DNA of 64,000 nucleotides from Streptomyces olivoverticillatus. Its GTDB lineage: Bacteria; Actinomycetota; Actinomycetes; Streptomycetales; Streptomycetaceae. Positions 19,111 to 32,636 of this stretch are shown here, piece after piece. The notes under the pieces were generated by a model. The model made no database searches. It had not been told where the DNA came from and saw nothing but the letters and a program-made list of their open reading frames with translations. Positions within the stretch are counted from its first letter, which is position 1, and every line of letters starts with the position of its first letter. The stretch lies in NCBI RefSeq assembly GCF_014203555.1, contig NZ_JACHJH010000002.1, forward strand, positions 1,024,791-1,088,790. The letters run 5' to 3'. A program made the position numbers and the translations under genes.

Positions 19111-19117
19111 GTGTGAC

Positions 19118-21091
19118 ATGGCCGACCCCAGCAGCTACCGACCCAAGCCGGGACAGATCCCCGACTCGCCGGGGGTCTACAAATTCCGTGACGAGCACGG
19201 CCGCGTGATCTACGTCGGGAAGGCGAAGAGCCTGCGCCAGCGGCTCTCCTCGTACTTCCAGGACCTCGCAGGCCTGCACCCGCGCACCCGCACCATGGTC
19301 ACCACGGCCGCCTCCGTGGAGTGGACGGTCGTCTCCACCGAGGTCGAGGCGCTCCAGCTGGAGTACTCCTGGATCAAGGAGTACGACCCGCGGTTCAACG
19401 TGAAGTACCGCGACGACAAGAGCTACCCCTCACTGGCCGTCACCATGGGCGAGGAGTTCCCGCGCGTGCAGGTCATGCGCGGCCCCAAGAAGAAGGGCGT
19501 GCGCTACTTCGGCCCGTACGCGCACGCGTGGGCCATCCGCGAGACGGTCGACCTGATGCTGCGGGTCTTCCCCGTACGCACCTGCTCGGCCGGGGTGTTC
19601 AAGCGCTCCGCCCAGATCGGCAGACCCTGCCTGCTCGGCTACATCGGCAAGTGCTCCGCCCCCTGCGTCGGCCGGGTGACCGCCGAGGAGCACCGCGAAC
19701 TGGCCGAAGAATTCTGCGACTTCATGGCCGGGCGTACCGGCGCGTACATCCGCCGTTTGGAACAGCAGATGCACGATGCCGCCGAGGAGATGGAGTACGA
19801 GAAGGCAGCCCGGCTGCGGGACGACATAGAGGCGCTCCGCCGCGCCATGGAGAAGAGCGCCGTCGTCCTCGCCGACGCCACCGACGCCGATCTGATCGCG
19901 GTCGCCGAGGACGAGCTCGAAGCGGCCGTGCAGATCTTCCATGTCCGCGGCGGCCGGGTGCGCGGCCAGCGCGGCTGGGTGACGGACAAGGTCGAGGCGG
20001 TCGACACGGCCGGCCTCGTCGAACACGCCCTCCAGCAGCTCTACGGCGAGGAGAGCGGCGACGCGGTCCCCAAGGAGGTCCTGGTCCCGGCCATGCCCGA
20101 GCCCGCAGGGCCCGTCGCCCAGTGGCTGGCCGAGCGCCGCGGCGCCCGCGTGGACCTGCGCATCCCCCAGCGCGGTGACAAGAAGGACCTGATGGCCACG
20201 GTCCAGCGCAACGCCGAGCAGGCCCTCGTCCTGCACAAGACCAAGCGCGCCTCCGACCTGACCACCCGCTCCCGCGCCCTGGAGGAGATCACCGAGGCGC
20301 TCGGCCTGGACTCCGCGCCGCTGCGCATCGAGTGCTTCGACATCTCCCACCTCCAGGGCCAGGACGTGGTGGCGTCCATGGTCGTCTTCGAGGACGGCCT
20401 GGCCCGCAAGAGCGAGTACCGCCGCTTCCAGATGAAGACCTTCGAGGGGCAGGACGACGTCCGCTCCATGCACGAGGTCGTCGGCCGGCGCTTCCGCCGC
20501 TATCTGCAGGAGAAGCAGAAGACGGGGGAGTGGCAGGAGGAGGGCCCGGACGACCAGGCGCGCCCCGAGGAGGACGACCGCCCCAAGCGCTTCGCCTACC
20601 CCCCGCAGCTCGTCGTCGTCGACGGCGGCAAGCCCCAGGTCGCCGCCGCCCGGCGAGCGCTGGAGGAGCTCGGCGTCACCGATGTGGCCGTCTGCGGCCT
20701 CGCCAAGCGACTGGAAGAGGTCTGGCTGCCCGGCGAGGACGACCCCGTCGTCCTGCCGCGCACCAGCGAGGGCCTCTACCTGCTGCAGCGCGTGCGCGAC
20801 GAGGCGCACCGCTTCGCCATCTCCTACCAGCGCAGCAAGCGGACCAAGACCATGAAGGCCGGGCCGCTGGACGCGGTCCCCGGCCTCGGCGGCACCCGCA
20901 AGCAGGCGCTGCTCAAGCACTTCGGCTCGGTCAAGCGGCTGCGCGCCGCGACCGTCGAGCAGATCTGCGAGACGCCCGGCATCGGCCGCAAGACGGCCGA
21001 GACCATTGCCGCGGCGCTCGCCCAGGCGGCCCCGCCCGCCCCGGCCGTCAACATGGCGACGGGCGAGATCATGGACGAGGCGGAGGAATGA
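19118..21091 (+). CDS. uvrC: Excinuclease ABC subunit UvrC
   Basis: This 657-residue dual nuclease makes both incisions in nucleotide excision repair. The GIY-YIG domain is at the N-terminus ([20 protein letters not shown]). It is followed by the cysteine cluster ([28 protein letters not shown]), the UVR motif that contacts UvrB (residues about 203-238), the RNase H-like endonuclease domain ([30 protein letters not shown]) and a C-terminal helix-hairpin-helix pair ([30 protein letters not shown]). ATG 19118 was chosen since the promoter lies just before it. It heads the conserved uvrC-rapZ-yvcK-whiA string. Confidence 0.97.
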   Translation: MADPSSYRPKPGQIPDSPGVYKFRDEHGRVIYVGKAKSLRQRLSSYFQDLAGLHPRTRTMVTTAASVEWTVVSTEVEALQLEYSWIKEYDPRFNVKYRDDKSYPSLAVTMGEEFPRVQVMRGPKKKGVRYFGPYAHAWAIRETVDLMLRVFPVRTCSAGVFKRSAQIGRPCLLGYIGKCSAPCVGRVTAEEHRELAEEFCDFMAGRTGAYIRRLEQQMHDAAEEMEYEKAARLRDDIEALRRAMEKSAVVLADATDADLIAVAEDELEAAVQIFHVRGGRVRGQRGWVTDKVEAVDTAGLVEHALQQLYGEESGDAVPKEVLVPAMPEPAGPVAQWLAERRGARVDLRIPQRGDKKDLMATVQRNAEQALVLHKTKRASDLTTRSRALEEITEALGLDSAPLRIECFDISHLQGQDVVASMVVFEDGLARKSEYRRFQMKTFEGQDDVRSMHEVVGRRFRRYLQEKQKTGEWQEEGPDDQARPEEDDRPKRFAYPPQLVVVDGGKPQVAAARRALEELGVTDVAVCGLAKRLEEVWLPGEDDPVVLPRTSEGLYLLQRVRDEAHRFAISYQRSKRTKTMKAGPLDAVPGLGGTRKQALLKHFGSVKRLRAATVEQICETPGIGRKTAETIAAALAQAAPPAPAVNMATGEIMDEAEE

Positions 21092-21185
21092 TGGACGTCG
21101 CAGGCGGGCCGCGGGCCCGCACACGCCGCAGTATGGAAGAGCGGACGGCATCGACCCCGCCGTCCGAGGAACGGGGGAACGCACG

Positions 21186-22118
21186 ATGAACGGCACCGAG
21201 CGGGACGGAGCACAGGTGAGTACGGGCACGACGGCGGATGCGGCCGGCGAGACGGCGGGCATCCCCGAGCTGGTGATCATCTCCGGCATGTCGGGGGCGG
21301 GGCGCAGCACCGCCGCCAAGTGTCTGGAGGACCTCGGCTGGTTCGTCGTCGACAACCTGCCGCCCGCGCTGATCCCCACCATGGTCGACCTCGGCGCCCG
21401 CTCCCAGGGCAACGTGGCCCGGATCGCCGTGGTCGTGGACGTGCGCGGCAGGCGGTTCTTCGACAACCTTCGCGAATCCCTCGCCGACCTCGCCGCCAAG
21501 AAGGTCAAGCGGCGGGTGATCTTCCTGGAGGCGTCCGACGACGCCCTGGTGCGCCGCTTCGAGTCGGTGCGCCGCCCGCACCCCCTGCAGGGCTCCGGGC
21601 GCATCGTCGACGGCATCGCCGCCGAGCGCGACCTGCTGCGCGAGCTGCGCGGCGACGCCGACCTGGTGATCGACACCTCCAGCCTCAACGTCCACGAGCT
21701 GCGCGCCAAGATGGACGCCCAGTTCGCGGGCGAGGAGGAGCCGGAGCTGCGCGCCACGGTCATGTCCTTCGGCTACAAGTACGGCCTGCCCGTCGACGCC
21801 GACCTCGTCGTGGACTGCCGCTTCCTGCCCAACCCGCACTGGGTCCCGGAGCTGCGCCCCTTCACCGGCCTCAACGAGGAGGTGTCCGGCTACGTCTTCA
21901 ACCAGCCCGGCGCCAAGGAGTTCCTCGACCGCTACACCGAGCTGCTCCAGCTCATCGCCGCGGGCTACCGCCGCGAGGGCAAGCGCTATGTGACGATCGC
22001 GGTCGGCTGCACCGGCGGCAAGCACCGCTCCGTCGCCATGTCGGAGAAGCTCGCCCACCGTCTTGTCTCGGAGGGTGTCGAGACCGTCGTCGTCCACCGG
22101 GACATGGGGCGCGAGTGA
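21186..22118 (+). CDS. rapZ: RapZ/YvcJ-family nucleotide-binding protein
   Basis: This 310-residue P-loop protein has GMSGAGRS as Walker A near residue 35 and DNLPPALIPTM next to it. The C-terminal domain carries CTGGKHRSVAMSEKLA, the phosphate-binding site that senses UDP-GlcNAc-type metabolites in Escherichia coli RapZ. In Gram-positives the YvcJ homologue hydrolyses GTP and has a less clear role; small-RNA adapter function is not shown in Streptomyces. The start is ATG 21186 after GGGGGAACG. It overlaps yvcK by 4 bases (GTGA), so the two are translationally coupled. Confidence 0.93.
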   Translation: MNGTERDGAQVSTGTTADAAGETAGIPELVIISGMSGAGRSTAAKCLEDLGWFVVDNLPPALIPTMVDLGARSQGNVARIAVVVDVRGRRFFDNLRESLADLAAKKVKRRVIFLEASDDALVRRFESVRRPHPLQGSGRIVDGIAAERDLLRELRGDADLVIDTSSLNVHELRAKMDAQFAGEEEPELRATVMSFGYKYGLPVDADLVVDCRFLPNPHWVPELRPFTGLNEEVSGYVFNQPGAKEFLDRYTELLQLIAAGYRREGKRYVTIAVGCTGGKHRSVAMSEKLAHRLVSEGVETVVVHRDMGRE

Positions 22119-23158
22119 CCGGCCGCACCTTCCGGATGCGCCGCGTCCGCAAGCTCGTCCCGGGGCGCGGCCGTGAGGCCCGTACGCACCGCGGCACCCA
22201 GCCCAAGGTCGTCGCCCTCGGCGGCGGCCATGGGCTGTCCGCCTCGCTCGCCGCGCTGCGCCGCATCACCGGCGACCTGACGGCGGTCGTGACCGTCGCC
22301 GACGACGGGGGCTCCAGCGGCCGGCTCCGCGACGAGCTGGGCGTGCTGCCCCCCGGCGACCTGCGCAAGGCGCTCGCGGCGCTGTGCGGCGACGACGACT
22401 GGGGCCGGACCTGGGCCCGGGTCGTCAAGCACCGCTTCGAGAGCCAGGGCGAGCTGCACGGCCACGCCGTCGGCAATCTGCTGATCGTGGCCCTGTGGGA
22501 GCAGCTGGGCGACCACGTCCAGGCGCTGGACCTGGTGGGCAAGCTGCTCGGCGCGCACGGCCGGGTGCTGCCGATGTCCGCGGTCCCGCTGGAGCTCCAG
22601 GCGCTGGTCCGGGGCCACGACCCGGCCGCGCCCGACGCCGTGACCACGGTGCGGGGCCAGGCCACGGTGGCGCTCACCCCGGGCGAGGTGCAGTCCGTGC
22701 ACGTCGTGCCGGAGGACCCGCCCGCGGTGCCAGAGGCCGTGGAGGCGGTGCTCGACGCCGACTGGGTGGTGCTCGGTCCGGGCTCCTGGTTCTCCTCCGT
22801 CATCCCGCACCTGCTCGTGCCCGAGCTGCTGGATGCGCTGCAGGAGACCAAGGCCCGCCGGGTGCTTTCGTTGAACCTTGCACCACAACCAGGGGAAACC
22901 GATGGCTTCTCCCCGCAGCGTCATTTGGAGGTTTTGGCCCGACACGCCCCTAAACTCGCCCTGGACGTGGTGCTGGCCGACGAGGCCGCCGTGCTCGACC
23001 GGGAGAGCCTCACCGATGCCGCCAAGCGGCTCGGGGCCACGGTCGAGCTGGCGCCGGTCGCCTCGCCCGACGGCTCCCCGACGCACGATCCGGAGCTGTT
23101 GGCCGCCGCGTACGACCGTATTTTTCGGATGCATGGAAGGATCGGCCCATGGCGATGA
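22115..23158 (+). CDS. yvcK: YvcK/CofD-like protein (gluconeogenesis factor)
   Basis: This 347-residue protein has the CofD-like fold: [18 protein letters not shown] near residue 37, [27 protein letters not shown], then [12 protein letters not shown]. In Bacillus and mycobacteria, YvcK proteins bind UDP-sugars and are needed for growth on gluconeogenic carbon and for cell-wall balance. The N-terminal 28 residues are basic and precede the fold. GTG 22115 overlaps the rapZ stop, and the end overlaps whiA by 10 bases. Tight packing suggests a fixed ratio of RapZ, YvcK and WhiA. Confidence 0.93.
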   Translation: MTGRTFRMRRVRKLVPGRGREARTHRGTQPKVVALGGGHGLSASLAALRRITGDLTAVVTVADDGGSSGRLRDELGVLPPGDLRKALAALCGDDDWGRTWARVVKHRFESQGELHGHAVGNLLIVALWEQLGDHVQALDLVGKLLGAHGRVLPMSAVPLELQALVRGHDPAAPDAVTTVRGQATVALTPGEVQSVHVVPEDPPAVPEAVEAVLDADWVVLGPGSWFSSVIPHLLVPELLDALQETKARRVLSLNLAPQPGETDGFSPQRHLEVLARHAPKLALDVVLADEAAVLDRESLTDAAKRLGATVELAPVASPDGSPTHDPELLAAAYDRIFRMHGRIGPWR

Positions 23159-24156
23159 CGGCAGCGGTGAAGGACGAAATCTCCCGGCTCCCCGTCACCC
23201 GGACCTGCTGCCGGAAAGCGGAGGTCTCGGCCATCCTGCGGTTCGCGGGCGGGTTGCACCTGGTCAGCGGGCGCATCGTGATCGAGGCGGAGCTGGACAC
23301 CGGGATCGCCGCCCGGCGGCTGCGCAAGGACATCCTGGAAATCTTCGGGCATGCGTCCGACCTGGTGGTGATGGCCCCCGGCGGGCTGCGCAGAGGCAGC
23401 CGGTACGTGGTGCGGGTGGTGGCGGGCGGTGATCAGCTGGCGCGCCAGACCGGCCTGGTCGACGGCCGCGGCCGGCCGATCCGCGGGCTGCCCCCGCAGG
23501 TGGTCTCCGGGGCCACCTGCGATGCCGAGGCCGCCTGGCGCGGGGCCTTCCTCGCCCACGGTTCGCTCACCGAGCCCGGCCGCTCCTCCTCCCTGGAGGT
23601 GACCTGCCCGGGCCCCGAGGCGGCCCTGGCGCTGGTCGGTGCGGCCCGCAGGCTGCAGATCGCGGCCAAGGCCCGCGAGGTCCGCGGCGTGGACCGCGTC
23701 GTCGTCCGTGACGGTGATGCGATCGGCGCGCTGTTGACGCGGCTGGGTGCCCATGAGTCGGTGCTGGCCTGGGAGGAGCGGCGGATGCGCCGCGAGGTGC
23801 GGGCCACCGCCAACCGCCTGGCCAACTTCGACGACGCCAATCTGCGCCGCTCGGCGCGGGCCGCCGTCGCCGCGGGGGCCCGCGTCCAGCGGGCGCTGGA
23901 GATCCTCGGCGAAGAGGTGCCCGAGCACCTCGCCGCGGCCGGCCGGCTGCGCATGGAGCACAAGCAGGCTTCCCTGGAGGAGCTGGGCGCCCTCGCCGAC
24001 CCGCCGCTGACCAAGGACGCGGTCGCCGGGCGGATCCGCCGGCTGCTGGCCATGGCCGACAAGCGCGCCCAGGACCTGGGCATCCCCGGCACGGAGTCCA
24101 ACCTCTCGGACCTGTCCGACCTCTCCGAGGAGATGGCCGAGGGCATGGTCGGCTGA
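23149..24156 (+). CDS. whiA: Sporulation transcription factor WhiA
   Basis: This 335-residue regulator pairs an N-terminal homing-endonuclease-like (LAGLIDADG) fold without catalytic residues with a C-terminal HTH. In Streptomyces it acts with WhiB to switch on septation genes in aerial hyphae. Sequence through residues 1-310 is the strongly conserved WhiA core ([67 protein letters not shown]). The tail has a small repeat, [12 protein letters not shown], at the very end. The start is ATG 23149; an alternative ATG lies two codons later. It overlaps yvcK and is followed by a strong hairpin. Confidence 0.96.
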   Translation: MAMTAAVKDEISRLPVTRTCCRKAEVSAILRFAGGLHLVSGRIVIEAELDTGIAARRLRKDILEIFGHASDLVVMAPGGLRRGSRYVVRVVAGGDQLARQTGLVDGRGRPIRGLPPQVVSGATCDAEAAWRGAFLAHGSLTEPGRSSSLEVTCPGPEAALALVGAARRLQIAAKAREVRGVDRVVVRDGDAIGALLTRLGAHESVLAWEERRMRREVRATANRLANFDDANLRRSARAAVAAGARVQRALEILGEEVPEHLAAAGRLRMEHKQASLEELGALADPPLTKDAVAGRIRRLLAMADKRAQDLGIPGTESNLSDLSDLSEEMAEGMVG

Positions 24157-24179
24157 TCTCGGCCGACTCCCGGCGTGCA

Positions 24180-24212
24180 CCGCCCCCGCGACCCGCAAGG
24201 GTGCGGGGGCGG
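24180..24212 (+). terminator. Terminator after whiA
   Basis: A 14-bp GC stem with one bulged G and a GCAA tetraloop lies 23 bases after the whiA stop. Confidence 0.75.
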
Positions 24213-24236
24213 CCGCGTATGGCCGTTCTTGCGCTG

Positions 24237-24251
24237 TTGACATGATCATGT
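24237..24251 (+). promoter_or_regulatory. TTGACA box overlapping a palindrome upstream of the carboxypeptidase gene
   Basis: TTGACA (24237-24242) looks like a -35 box. It overlaps the perfect 12-bp palindrome ACATGATCATGT (24240-24251). No convincing -10 follows at 17-18 bases, so this may be an operator or activator site. Confidence 0.35.
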
Positions 24252-24308
24252 TGGGTCACCAGCCTGGCGTCCGTGCACTGACGTGACGGACTACAGCAAG
24301 GGGGGCTC

Positions 24309-27829
<3,521 letters not shown>

Positions 27830-27866
27830 CGGCTGCCTGACGGCTGTCACAGGCACCGAGATGTAG

Positions 27867-27912
27867 GGACGGGGCTCGTACGGCGCGACGGTGCGCCGTA
27901 CGAGCCCCGTCC
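27867..27912 (+). terminator. 20-bp perfect hairpin between gap and pgk
   Basis: Two exact 20-base complementary arms with a 6-base loop lie 37 bases after the gap stop and 65 bases before the pgk start. No U-tract follows. Confidence 0.7.
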
Positions 27913-27977
27913 TATGACTGTCACTCATGGAATCCCCCAGCCACCGCTGGGAGTCGGCCCCCAACCGGAGTCACTGC

Positions 27978-29189
27978 ATGAAGACGATCGACGAACTCGT
28001 CCAGGACGGCGTCGAGGGCAAGCGGGTTTTCGTCCGCGCCGACCTCAACGTGCCGCTCGACGGCACCACCATCACCGACGACGGCCGCATCCGCGCCGTC
28101 GCCCCGACCATCGCCAAGCTCGCCGAGGCGGGCGCCAAGGTGATCGTCGCCTCCCACCTGGGCCGTCCCAAGGGCGCCCCGGAGCCCCGGTTCTCCCTCT
28201 CCCCGGCCGCGAAGCGGCTCGGCGAGATCCTGGGCAAGAACGTCTCGTTCGCCACCGACACGGTCGGCGACAGCGCGAAGGCCACCGTTGCCGCCATGGC
28301 GAACGGCGAGGTCACGCTGCTGGAGAACCTCCGTTTCAATGCGGGCGAGACCAGCAAGGACGATGCGGAGCGCGGCGCCTTCGCCGATGCGCTCGCGTCG
28401 CTGGCCGACCTCTACGTGGGCGACGGCTTCGGTGCGGTGCACCGCAAGCACGCCTCGGTCTTCGACCTGCCGGCGCGCCTGCCGCACGCCGCGGGCGGTC
28501 TGATCGCCACCGAGGTCGGCGTCCTGAAGAAGCTCACCGAGGACGTCGCACGCCCCTACGTGGTGGTCCTCGGCGGCGCCAAGGTCTCCGACAAGCTGGG
28601 CGTCATCGACAACCTGCTGAAGAAGGCCGACCGGATCCTCATCGGCGGCGGCATGTCCTACACCTTCCTGGCCGCCAAGGGCCACGAGGTGGGCATCTCG
28701 CTGCTGCAGGAGGACCAGAAGGACACCTGCCTGGCCTACCTGGCCGAGGCGGAGAAGCGCGGCGTGGAGTTCGTGCTCCCCGTCGACGTCCTGGTCTCGG
28801 CCGAATTCCCGGACCTGAAGACCAAGGCCCCGGCCAACCCGGAGACCGTCTCCTCGGACGCCATCCCGGCCGACAAGGAGGGCCTGGACATCGGCCCGAA
28901 GACGCGCGAGCTCTACGCCGCGAAGCTCGCCGACGCGGGCACCGTCTTCTGGAACGGTCCGATGGGCGTCTTCGAGCACCCCGACTACGCGGGCGGCACC
29001 AAGGCCGTCGCGCAGGCGCTCGTCGACTGCTCCGGCTTCACCGTCGTGGGTGGTGGCGATTCGGCCGCCGCCGTGCGCACCCTTGGCTTCGACGAGAACG
29101 CTTTCGGCCACATCTCGACCGGCGGCGGCGCCAGCCTCGAATACCTCGAGGGCAAGACGCTCCCCGGCCTCGCCGCACTGGAGGACTGA
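27978..29189 (+). CDS. pgk: Phosphoglycerate kinase
   Basis: This 403-residue two-domain kinase transfers phosphate from 1,3-bisphosphoglycerate to ADP. It has the N-terminal VFVRADLNVPLDG signature, SHLGRPKG, LLENLRFNAGE, and in the C-terminal nucleotide domain VVLGGAKVSDKLGVI, FWNGPMGVFE and VVGGGDSAAAV. Length and all substrate-binding motifs are standard. ATG 27978 follows CCGGAG. The tpiA start lies 7 bases after its stop, implying one transcript for the two. Confidence 0.97.
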   Translation: MKTIDELVQDGVEGKRVFVRADLNVPLDGTTITDDGRIRAVAPTIAKLAEAGAKVIVASHLGRPKGAPEPRFSLSPAAKRLGEILGKNVSFATDTVGDSAKATVAAMANGEVTLLENLRFNAGETSKDDAERGAFADALASLADLYVGDGFGAVHRKHASVFDLPARLPHAAGGLIATEVGVLKKLTEDVARPYVVVLGGAKVSDKLGVIDNLLKKADRILIGGGMSYTFLAAKGHEVGISLLQEDQKDTCLAYLAEAEKRGVEFVLPVDVLVSAEFPDLKTKAPANPETVSSDAIPADKEGLDIGPKTRELYAAKLADAGTVFWNGPMGVFEHPDYAGGTKAVAQALVDCSGFTVVGGGDSAAAVRTLGFDENAFGHISTGGGASLEYLEGKTLPGLAALED

Positions 29190-29195
29190 ACCACC

Positions 29196-29972
29196 GTGAG
29201 TGAACGCACCCCGCTGATGGCGGGCAACTGGAAGATGAACCTCAACCACCTCGAGGCCATCGCGCACGTCCAGAAGCTCGCCTTCACCCTCGCCGACAAG
29301 GACTACGAGGCCACCGAGGTCGCCGTCCTGCCGCCCTTCACCGACCTCCGCTCGGTGCAGACCCTGGTCGACGGCGACAAGCTGAAGATCAAGTACGGGG
29401 CCCAGGACCTTTCGGCGTACGACTCCGGTGCGTACACCGGCGAGACCTCCGGCGCCATGCTCGCCAAGCTCAAGTGCACCTACGTGGCGGTCGGGCACTC
29501 CGAGCGCCGCCAGTACCACGGCGAGACCGACGAGCTGTGCAACGCCAAGGTCAAGGCGGCCTACCGGCACGGCCTGACCCCGATCCTGTGCGTCGGCGAG
29601 GGCCTGGAGGTCCGCAAGGCGGGCAACCAGGTCGCGCACACCCTCGCGCAGGTCGACGGCGCCCTCAAGGACGTCCCGGCCGAGCACGCGGAGACCGTCG
29701 TCATCGCCTACGAGCCCGTCTGGGCGATCGGCACCGGCGAGGTCGCCACGCCCGAGGACGCGCAGGAAGTGTGCGGCGCGATCCGCCGCCGCCTGGCCGA
29801 GCTGTACAGCCCCGAGCTGGCCGACAAGGTCCGCATCCAGTACGGCGGCTCGGTCAAGGCCTCCAACGTCGCCGCGATCATGGCGCAGCCGGACGTGGAC
29901 GGCGCGCTGATCGGCGGTGCCGCACTGGACGCCGACGAGTTCGTCAAGATCGTCCGTTTCCGCGATCAGTAG
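29196..29972 (+). CDS. tpiA: Triosephosphate isomerase
   Basis: This 258-residue TIM barrel interconverts dihydroxyacetone phosphate and glyceraldehyde-3-phosphate. The N-terminal GNWKMN (Lys and Asn of the active site), GHSERR (catalytic His) and [11 protein letters not shown] (catalytic Glu, loop 6) are present. The phosphate-binding C-terminal loop also is ([16 protein letters not shown]). The start is GTG 29196, with GGAGGA overlapping the pgk stop region. A hairpin and then secG follow. Confidence 0.97.
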   Translation: MSERTPLMAGNWKMNLNHLEAIAHVQKLAFTLADKDYEATEVAVLPPFTDLRSVQTLVDGDKLKIKYGAQDLSAYDSGAYTGETSGAMLAKLKCTYVAVGHSERRQYHGETDELCNAKVKAAYRHGLTPILCVGEGLEVRKAGNQVAHTLAQVDGALKDVPAEHAETVVIAYEPVWAIGTGEVATPEDAQEVCGAIRRRLAELYSPELADKVRIQYGGSVKASNVAAIMAQPDVDGALIGGAALDADEFVKIVRFRDQ

Positions 29973-29981
29973 ACGGCTATG

Positions 29982-30002
29982 ACGACGGCCCCCCGCCGTC
30001 GT
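29982..30002 (+). terminator. Hairpin after tpiA
   Basis: An 8-bp stem with a five-C loop begins 9 bases after the tpiA stop. It is weaker than the others here and read-through to secG is likely. Confidence 0.4.
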
Positions 30003-30082
30003 ACCCTGTCGGGGCCGGGACCGGCGTGTTCGCGCCACCCGGCCCCACTTTCGTTCACAGATCCGAGAGAGTTGGTCCAGCC

Positions 30083-30319
30083 GTGGTCTTGGGGTTCTCG
30101 ATCGCCCTCATCGTCTTCAGCCTGCTGATGATGATGCTGGTGCTCATGCACAAGGGGAAGGGCGGCGGTCTGTCCGACATGTTCGGCGGTGGCATGCAGT
30201 CCTCGGTCGGCGGTTCCTCGGTGGCCGAGCGCAACCTCGACCGCATCACCATCGTTGTCGGACTGCTCTGGTTCGCGTGCATTGTCGCGCTTGGCCTGCT
30301 GATGAAGCTCCATAGCTGA
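30083..30319 (+). CDS. secG: Preprotein translocase subunit SecG
   Basis: This 78-residue protein has two membrane helices (about 1-22 and 55-75) around a Gly-rich cytoplasmic loop (KGKGGGLSDMFGGGMQSS), the standard SecG layout. It stimulates SecYEG during protein export. The start is GTG 30083. The order tpiA-secG is conserved in actinobacteria. No strong promoter is visible in the 110-base gap, so it probably shares the pgk-tpiA transcript. Confidence 0.95.
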   Translation: MVLGFSIALIVFSLLMMMLVLMHKGKGGGLSDMFGGGMQSSVGGSSVAERNLDRITIVVGLLWFACIVALGLLMKLHS

Positions 30320-30506
30320 CGTACCGTCGTGGGCGCGGCCTATTATTGGGCTCGCGTCCTCGCGGCCGGGCTGTAACTCCTGCCACTGGACGCGCGTTGG
30401 GCCTTACGTAGACTGGGGCGCCCGCAGCGAAGCCGTCCAGAGCGACGCCGCGGCGCGCAGCCGCTATCCGGCACAGTGCAGCACCATCACGCAGGGAGTT
30501 ACGACC

Positions 30507-30842
30507 GTGGCAAGTGGCAACGCGATCCGGGGAAGCCGGGTCGGGGCGGGGCCGATGGGCGAGGCCGAGCGGGGCGAGTCCGCGCCGCGCCTCCGCATCT
30601 CCTTCTGGTGCTCTAACGGGCACGAGACGCAGCCGAGCTTCGCCAGCGACGCACAGGTGCCGGACACCTGGGACTGCCCGCGCTGCGGCTTCCCGGCCGG
30701 CCAGGACCGGGACAGCCCGCCGGACCCGCCCCGCACCGAGCCCTACAAGACGCACCTCGCCTACGTCCGAGAGCGGCGCAGCGACGCCGACGGCGAGGCG
30801 ATCCTCGCGGAGGCGCTCGCCAAGCTCCGCGGGGAGATCTGA
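30507..30842 (+). CDS. RbpA-family RNA polymerase-binding protein (paralogue)
   Basis: This 111-residue protein has the RbpA fold order. A short tail with AIRGSRVGAG is followed by a core with Cys34 and WDCPRCG (a possible zinc site), and a C-terminal helix (THLAYVRERRSDADGEAILAEALAKLR) like the sigma-interaction domain. RbpA stabilises the open complex with the principal sigma factor. The main Streptomyces RbpA, as I remember it, is longer and differs, so this is more likely a second copy. The start is GTG 30507. Its region 30320-30506 is AT-richer at 30344-30350 and probably holds its own promoter. Confidence 0.82.
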   Translation: MASGNAIRGSRVGAGPMGEAERGESAPRLRISFWCSNGHETQPSFASDAQVPDTWDCPRCGFPAGQDRDSPPDPPRTEPYKTHLAYVRERRSDADGEAILAEALAKLRGEI

Positions 30843-30865
30843 GACGGCGACAGCCGAACAGCGCC

Positions 30866-30912
30866 AAGCGGCCCGGCCGCACACCTGACGCAGGTGTGCG
30901 GCCGGGCCGCTT
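30866..30912 (+). terminator. 21-bp hairpin between the rbpA paralogue and pgi
   Basis: A perfect 21-bp GC-rich stem with a GACGC loop ends in TTT, 24 bases after the stop codon. It is a strong terminator. Confidence 0.82.
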
Positions 30913-30962
30913 TCATCCTTTAGGTTGGGTGTGCGAGGCAGCTACCGAGTAGAAGTGGGCTG

Positions 30963-32624
30963 ATGTCCGAGATGAACGCAGAAGGCCGCACCGGGCTGGA
31001 CCGGACTCCGGAGTGGAACGCGCTGGCCAAGCACCGGGAGCAACTGGGGGAGGTGCAGCTGCGCCGGCTCTTCGCCGACGACCCGCGACGCGCGGAGAGC
31101 TACGCGCTCACCGTCGGCGACCTGTACCTCGACTACTCCAAGCACCTTGTCACCGACGAGACCCTGCGCCTGCTGCGCGAGCTCGCGGCGGCCCGCGGTG
31201 TCACCGAGCTGCGTGACGCCATGTTCCGCGGCGAGAAGATCAACACCACCGAGGGCCGCGCGGTGCTGCACACCGCCCTGCGCGCCCCGGAGTCGGCCGT
31301 CGTCGAGGTCGACGGGCAGAACGTGGTGCCCGCCGTGCACGCCGTCCTGCGCAAGATGCAGGTCTTCTGCGACCGGGTCCTGTCGGGCGACTGGAAGGGC
31401 CACACGGGCCGGCGCATCAAAAACGTCGTCAACATCGGTATCGGCGGCTCCGACCTCGGTCCGGCGATGGCGTACGAGGCGCTGCGCGCCTACACCCACC
31501 GTGACCTGACGTTCCGTTTCGTCTCCAACGTGGACGGTGCCGATCTGCACGAGGCCGTGCGGGACCTGGACCCGGCCGAGACGCTCTTCATCGTCGCCTC
31601 CAAGACCTTCACGACGATCGAGACCATCACCAACGCCACGTCCGCGCGCAACTGGCTGCTGGCCGGGCTGCAGGCGGGCGAGGAGGCGGTGGCCAAGCAC
31701 TTCGTGGCGCTGTCGACGAACGAGGAGAAGGTCTCCGAGTTCGGCATCGACACGGCCAACATGTTCGAGTTCTGGGACTGGGTCGGCGGGCGTTACTCCT
31801 ACGATTCGGCCATCGGGCTGTCCCTGATGCTCGCCATCGGCCCGGACCGCTTCCGCGAGATGCTCGCCGGCTTCCACCTCGTCGACGAGCACTTCCGCAC
31901 GGCGCCGCTGGAGGAGAACGCGCCGGTGCTGCTCGCTCTGCTGGGCGTCTGGTACGGCAATTTCCACGACGCCCAGTCGCATGCGGTGCTGCCCTACAGC
32001 CACTACCTGTCGAAGTTCGCCGCGTATCTGCAGCAGCTGGACATGGAGTCCAACGGCAAGTCCGTGGACCGCGACGGAAACCCCGTCAACTGGCAGACGG
32101 GTCCGGTCGTCTGGGGCACCCCGGGGACGAACGGGCAGCACGCCTACTACCAGTTGATCCACCAGGGGACGAAGCTGATCCCGGCGGACCTGCTGGGCTT
32201 CGCCCGTCCCGTGGCCGACCTGCCGCAGGGGCTGGTGCCCCAGCACGACCTGCTGATGGCCAACCTGTTCGCCCAGGGCCAGGCGCTCGCCTTCGGCAAG
32301 ACGCCGGAGGAGGTCGCGGCGGAGGGCGTACCGGCGGAGCTGGTCCCGCACAAGACGTTCCCCGGCAACCGCCCGACGACGACGATCCTGGCGAACGAGC
32401 TGTCCCCGTCGGTGCTGGGTCAGCTGATCGCCCTGTATGAGCACAAGGTCTTCGTGCAGGGGGCCATCTGGAACATCGACTCCTTCGACCAGTGGGGCGT
32501 CGAGCTCGGCAAGGTCCTCGCCAAGCGGGTCGAGCCCGCGCTCACGGAGGGCGCGGACGTGCCGGGGCTGGACGCGTCCACGGCCACCCTGGTCTCGCGC
32601 TACCGCGAGCTGCGGGGGCGCTAG
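30963..32624 (+). CDS. pgi: Glucose-6-phosphate isomerase
   Basis: This 553-residue enzyme of the large PGI type interconverts glucose-6-phosphate and fructose-6-phosphate. Motifs seen are [22 protein letters not shown] (phosphate loop), [12 protein letters not shown] (family signature), and [13 protein letters not shown] near the end with the catalytic His. The catalytic Glu and Lys segments are in place. ATG 30963 was used; a second ATG lies three codons downstream. It converges on the pentose phosphate operon across a long hairpin, so glucose-6-phosphate partition genes lie tail to tail. Confidence 0.97.
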   Translation: MSEMNAEGRTGLDRTPEWNALAKHREQLGEVQLRRLFADDPRRAESYALTVGDLYLDYSKHLVTDETLRLLRELAAARGVTELRDAMFRGEKINTTEGRAVLHTALRAPESAVVEVDGQNVVPAVHAVLRKMQVFCDRVLSGDWKGHTGRRIKNVVNIGIGGSDLGPAMAYEALRAYTHRDLTFRFVSNVDGADLHEAVRDLDPAETLFIVASKTFTTIETITNATSARNWLLAGLQAGEEAVAKHFVALSTNEEKVSEFGIDTANMFEFWDWVGGRYSYDSAIGLSLMLAIGPDRFREMLAGFHLVDEHFRTAPLEENAPVLLALLGVWYGNFHDAQSHAVLPYSHYLSKFAAYLQQLDMESNGKSVDRDGNPVNWQTGPVVWGTPGTNGQHAYYQLIHQGTKLIPADLLGFARPVADLPQGLVPQHDLLMANLFAQGQALAFGKTPEEVAAEGVPAELVPHKTFPGNRPTTTILANELSPSVLGQLIALYEHKVFVQGAIWNIDSFDQWGVELGKVLAKRVEPALTEGADVPGLDASTATLVSRYRELRGR

Positions 32625-32636
32625 GCGCTACCGGCA

